Positions 63,347-64,000 of a DNA stretch of 64,000 nt are shown piece after piece. A program made the translations under genes and the position numbers. The stretch lies in the NCBI RefSeq assembly GCF_000292525.1, contig NZ_AEYF01000018.1, positions 310,001 through 374,000 of the forward strand, written 5' to 3'. The DNA is from Rhizobium sp. CCGE 510 (GTDB taxonomy: Bacteria > Pseudomonadota > Alphaproteobacteria > Rhizobiales > Rhizobiaceae). Numbering within the stretch: the stretch's first letter is position 1; each line of letters begins with the position of its first letter. The notes under the pieces were generated by a model. It did not search any database, was not told the DNA's origin, and saw only the letters and a list, made by a program, of their open reading frames with translations.

Positions 63347-64000
63347 ATGCTCGATTACCCAGCCCTGCGCGCCGTTGCAACTGTTGTACAGACGGGCAGC
63401 TTCGAAAGGGCTGCGACCGTGCTGAACGTCACCCCCTCGGCAGTTTCGCAGCGCATCAAGCAGATCGAGGAGCGTCTCGGTACCGTCCTCATCGTCAGAG
63501 GCACGCCGTGCACGGCGACGGAAAAGGGAGAATGGCTCTGCCGCCATATGGAGAATGTCGGCATGCTCGAAGCCGAACTCTTCGGGCAACTGCCGGCTCT
63601 CGTCGTTCCCGAAGAACCCCGCCAAAGGGTGACGCTTCAAATCGCGACCAATGCCGACAGTCTTGGAACGTGGTTCGTGGAAGCCGTGTCCAATTTTACG
63701 AGGAACTCCTCCTATCTCTTGAACATCGCCGTTGACGACCAGGATCACACCGCCGAATGGCTGCAGCGCGGACGGGTGATCGCAGCCGTCACCAGCCTGG
63801 AAAAGCCGGTCCGGGGATGCCGGCGCTTTGCCCTCGGCGTGCTGCGCTACCACGCGACGGCAACCCCCGACTTCGTGGCACGCCACTTTCCGGGCGGCGT
63901 AACCGCCGAGGCAATCCGCAATGCCCCGGCGCTGACCTTCAACCAGAAGGACAGGCTGCAAAGCAGCTGGGTAAGGCAGACATTCCAACGCGATCTCGAT
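63347..64000 (+). CDS. ArgP/LysG-type LysR regulator, C-terminus outside the window
   Basis: 218 codons visible, no stop before the edge; the protein should be about 295-300 aa. N-terminal HTH (ALRAVATVVQTGSFERAATV, then TPSAVSQRIKQIEERLG), then the effector domain. It follows the LysG/ArgP layout and is divergent from lysE, which such regulators activate when lysine or arginine accumulates. Confidence 0.88.
   Translation, partial: MLDYPALRAVATVVQTGSFERAATVLNVTPSAVSQRIKQIEERLGTVLIVRGTPCTATEKGEWLCRHMENVGMLEAELFGQLPALVVPEEPRQRVTLQIATNADSLGTWFVEAVSNFTRNSSYLLNIAVDDQDHTAEWLQRGRVIAAVTSLEKPVRGCRRFALGVLRYHATATPDFVARHFPGGVTAEAIRNAPALTFNQKDRLQSSWVRQTFQRDLD

Overview
The window reads as a chromosomal stretch of a Rhizobium of the leguminosarum/etli group. 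The grounds are high GC, the acpXL-fabZXL-fabF2XL-fabF1XL-adh-lpxXL cluster for the very-long-chain fatty acid of rhizobial lipid A, an fnrN gene preceded by two anaeroboxes, an aerobic (CobN-type) cobalamin pathway, and several families of rhizobial palindromic intergenic repeats. The species is inferred from gene content. I saw no tRNA, rRNA, CRISPR array, transposase or prophage.

Layout. 1-2.7 kb: end of a uracil-DNA glycosylase family gene, a thermonuclease, a PdhS/DivJ-like histidine kinase and dgkA. 2.8-6.4 kb: divergent cobT and cobS, then DUF1289, a membrane-anchored retroviral-type aspartyl protease and a small EamA protein. 6.4-8.6 kb: a small exported protein and a YadH/YadG-type ABC exporter. 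9.1-22.6 kb: a carbohydrate catabolic locus on the minus strand (binding protein, two permeases, ATPase, GH2 beta-mannosidase, sugar-phosphate isomerase, Gfo/Idh/MocA oxidoreductase, aldo/keto reductase, GH43) with a divergent LacI-family regulator. 23.1-25.4 kb: a C39-like peptidase, a D-Ala-D-Ala ligase homologue and a small AAA ATPase. 25.4-31 kb: two GNAT enzymes, gnd, an AraC-type regulator, SRPBCC and VOC proteins, and a PAS protein. 31.3-38.5 kb: the VLCFA-lipid A cluster, fnrN and an L,D-transpeptidase. 38.6-58.9 kb: most of the late cobalamin pathway (cobD-C-B-A, cobE, cobO-N-W-U, cobQ), mixed with a nucleoside hydrolase, a TSUP transporter, a ClC channel, an adenylate cyclase and an SDR. 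59.6-64 kb: an orphan betaine-type binding protein, an entericidin-like lipoprotein, a LysR regulator, and a divergent LysE exporter/ArgP-type regulator pair cut by the window edge.

How the genes work together. cobU-cobW-cobN-cobO form one operon behind a full cobalamin riboswitch. cobD-C-B-A is a second, overlapping operon, and cobT, cobS, cobE and cobQ stand apart. Together they cover SUMT, a,c-diamidation, cobalt insertion, adenosylation, cobyric acid, aminopropanol linker and nucleotide-loop assembly. The precorrin methylation and ring-contraction genes (cobG-H-I-J-K-L-M) are absent and must lie elsewhere.

Most notable observation: about 180-bp palindromic repeat elements lie inside cobN. 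One is in frame and adds 60 codons. The other carries a one-base insertion relative to its sister copies, which splits cobN into two frames. Other points are a FabF2XL with Glu at the Cys nucleophile position, a cyclase gene that appears to start at ATT, and a short ORF with a strong Shine-Dalgarno between the B12 riboswitch and cobU.
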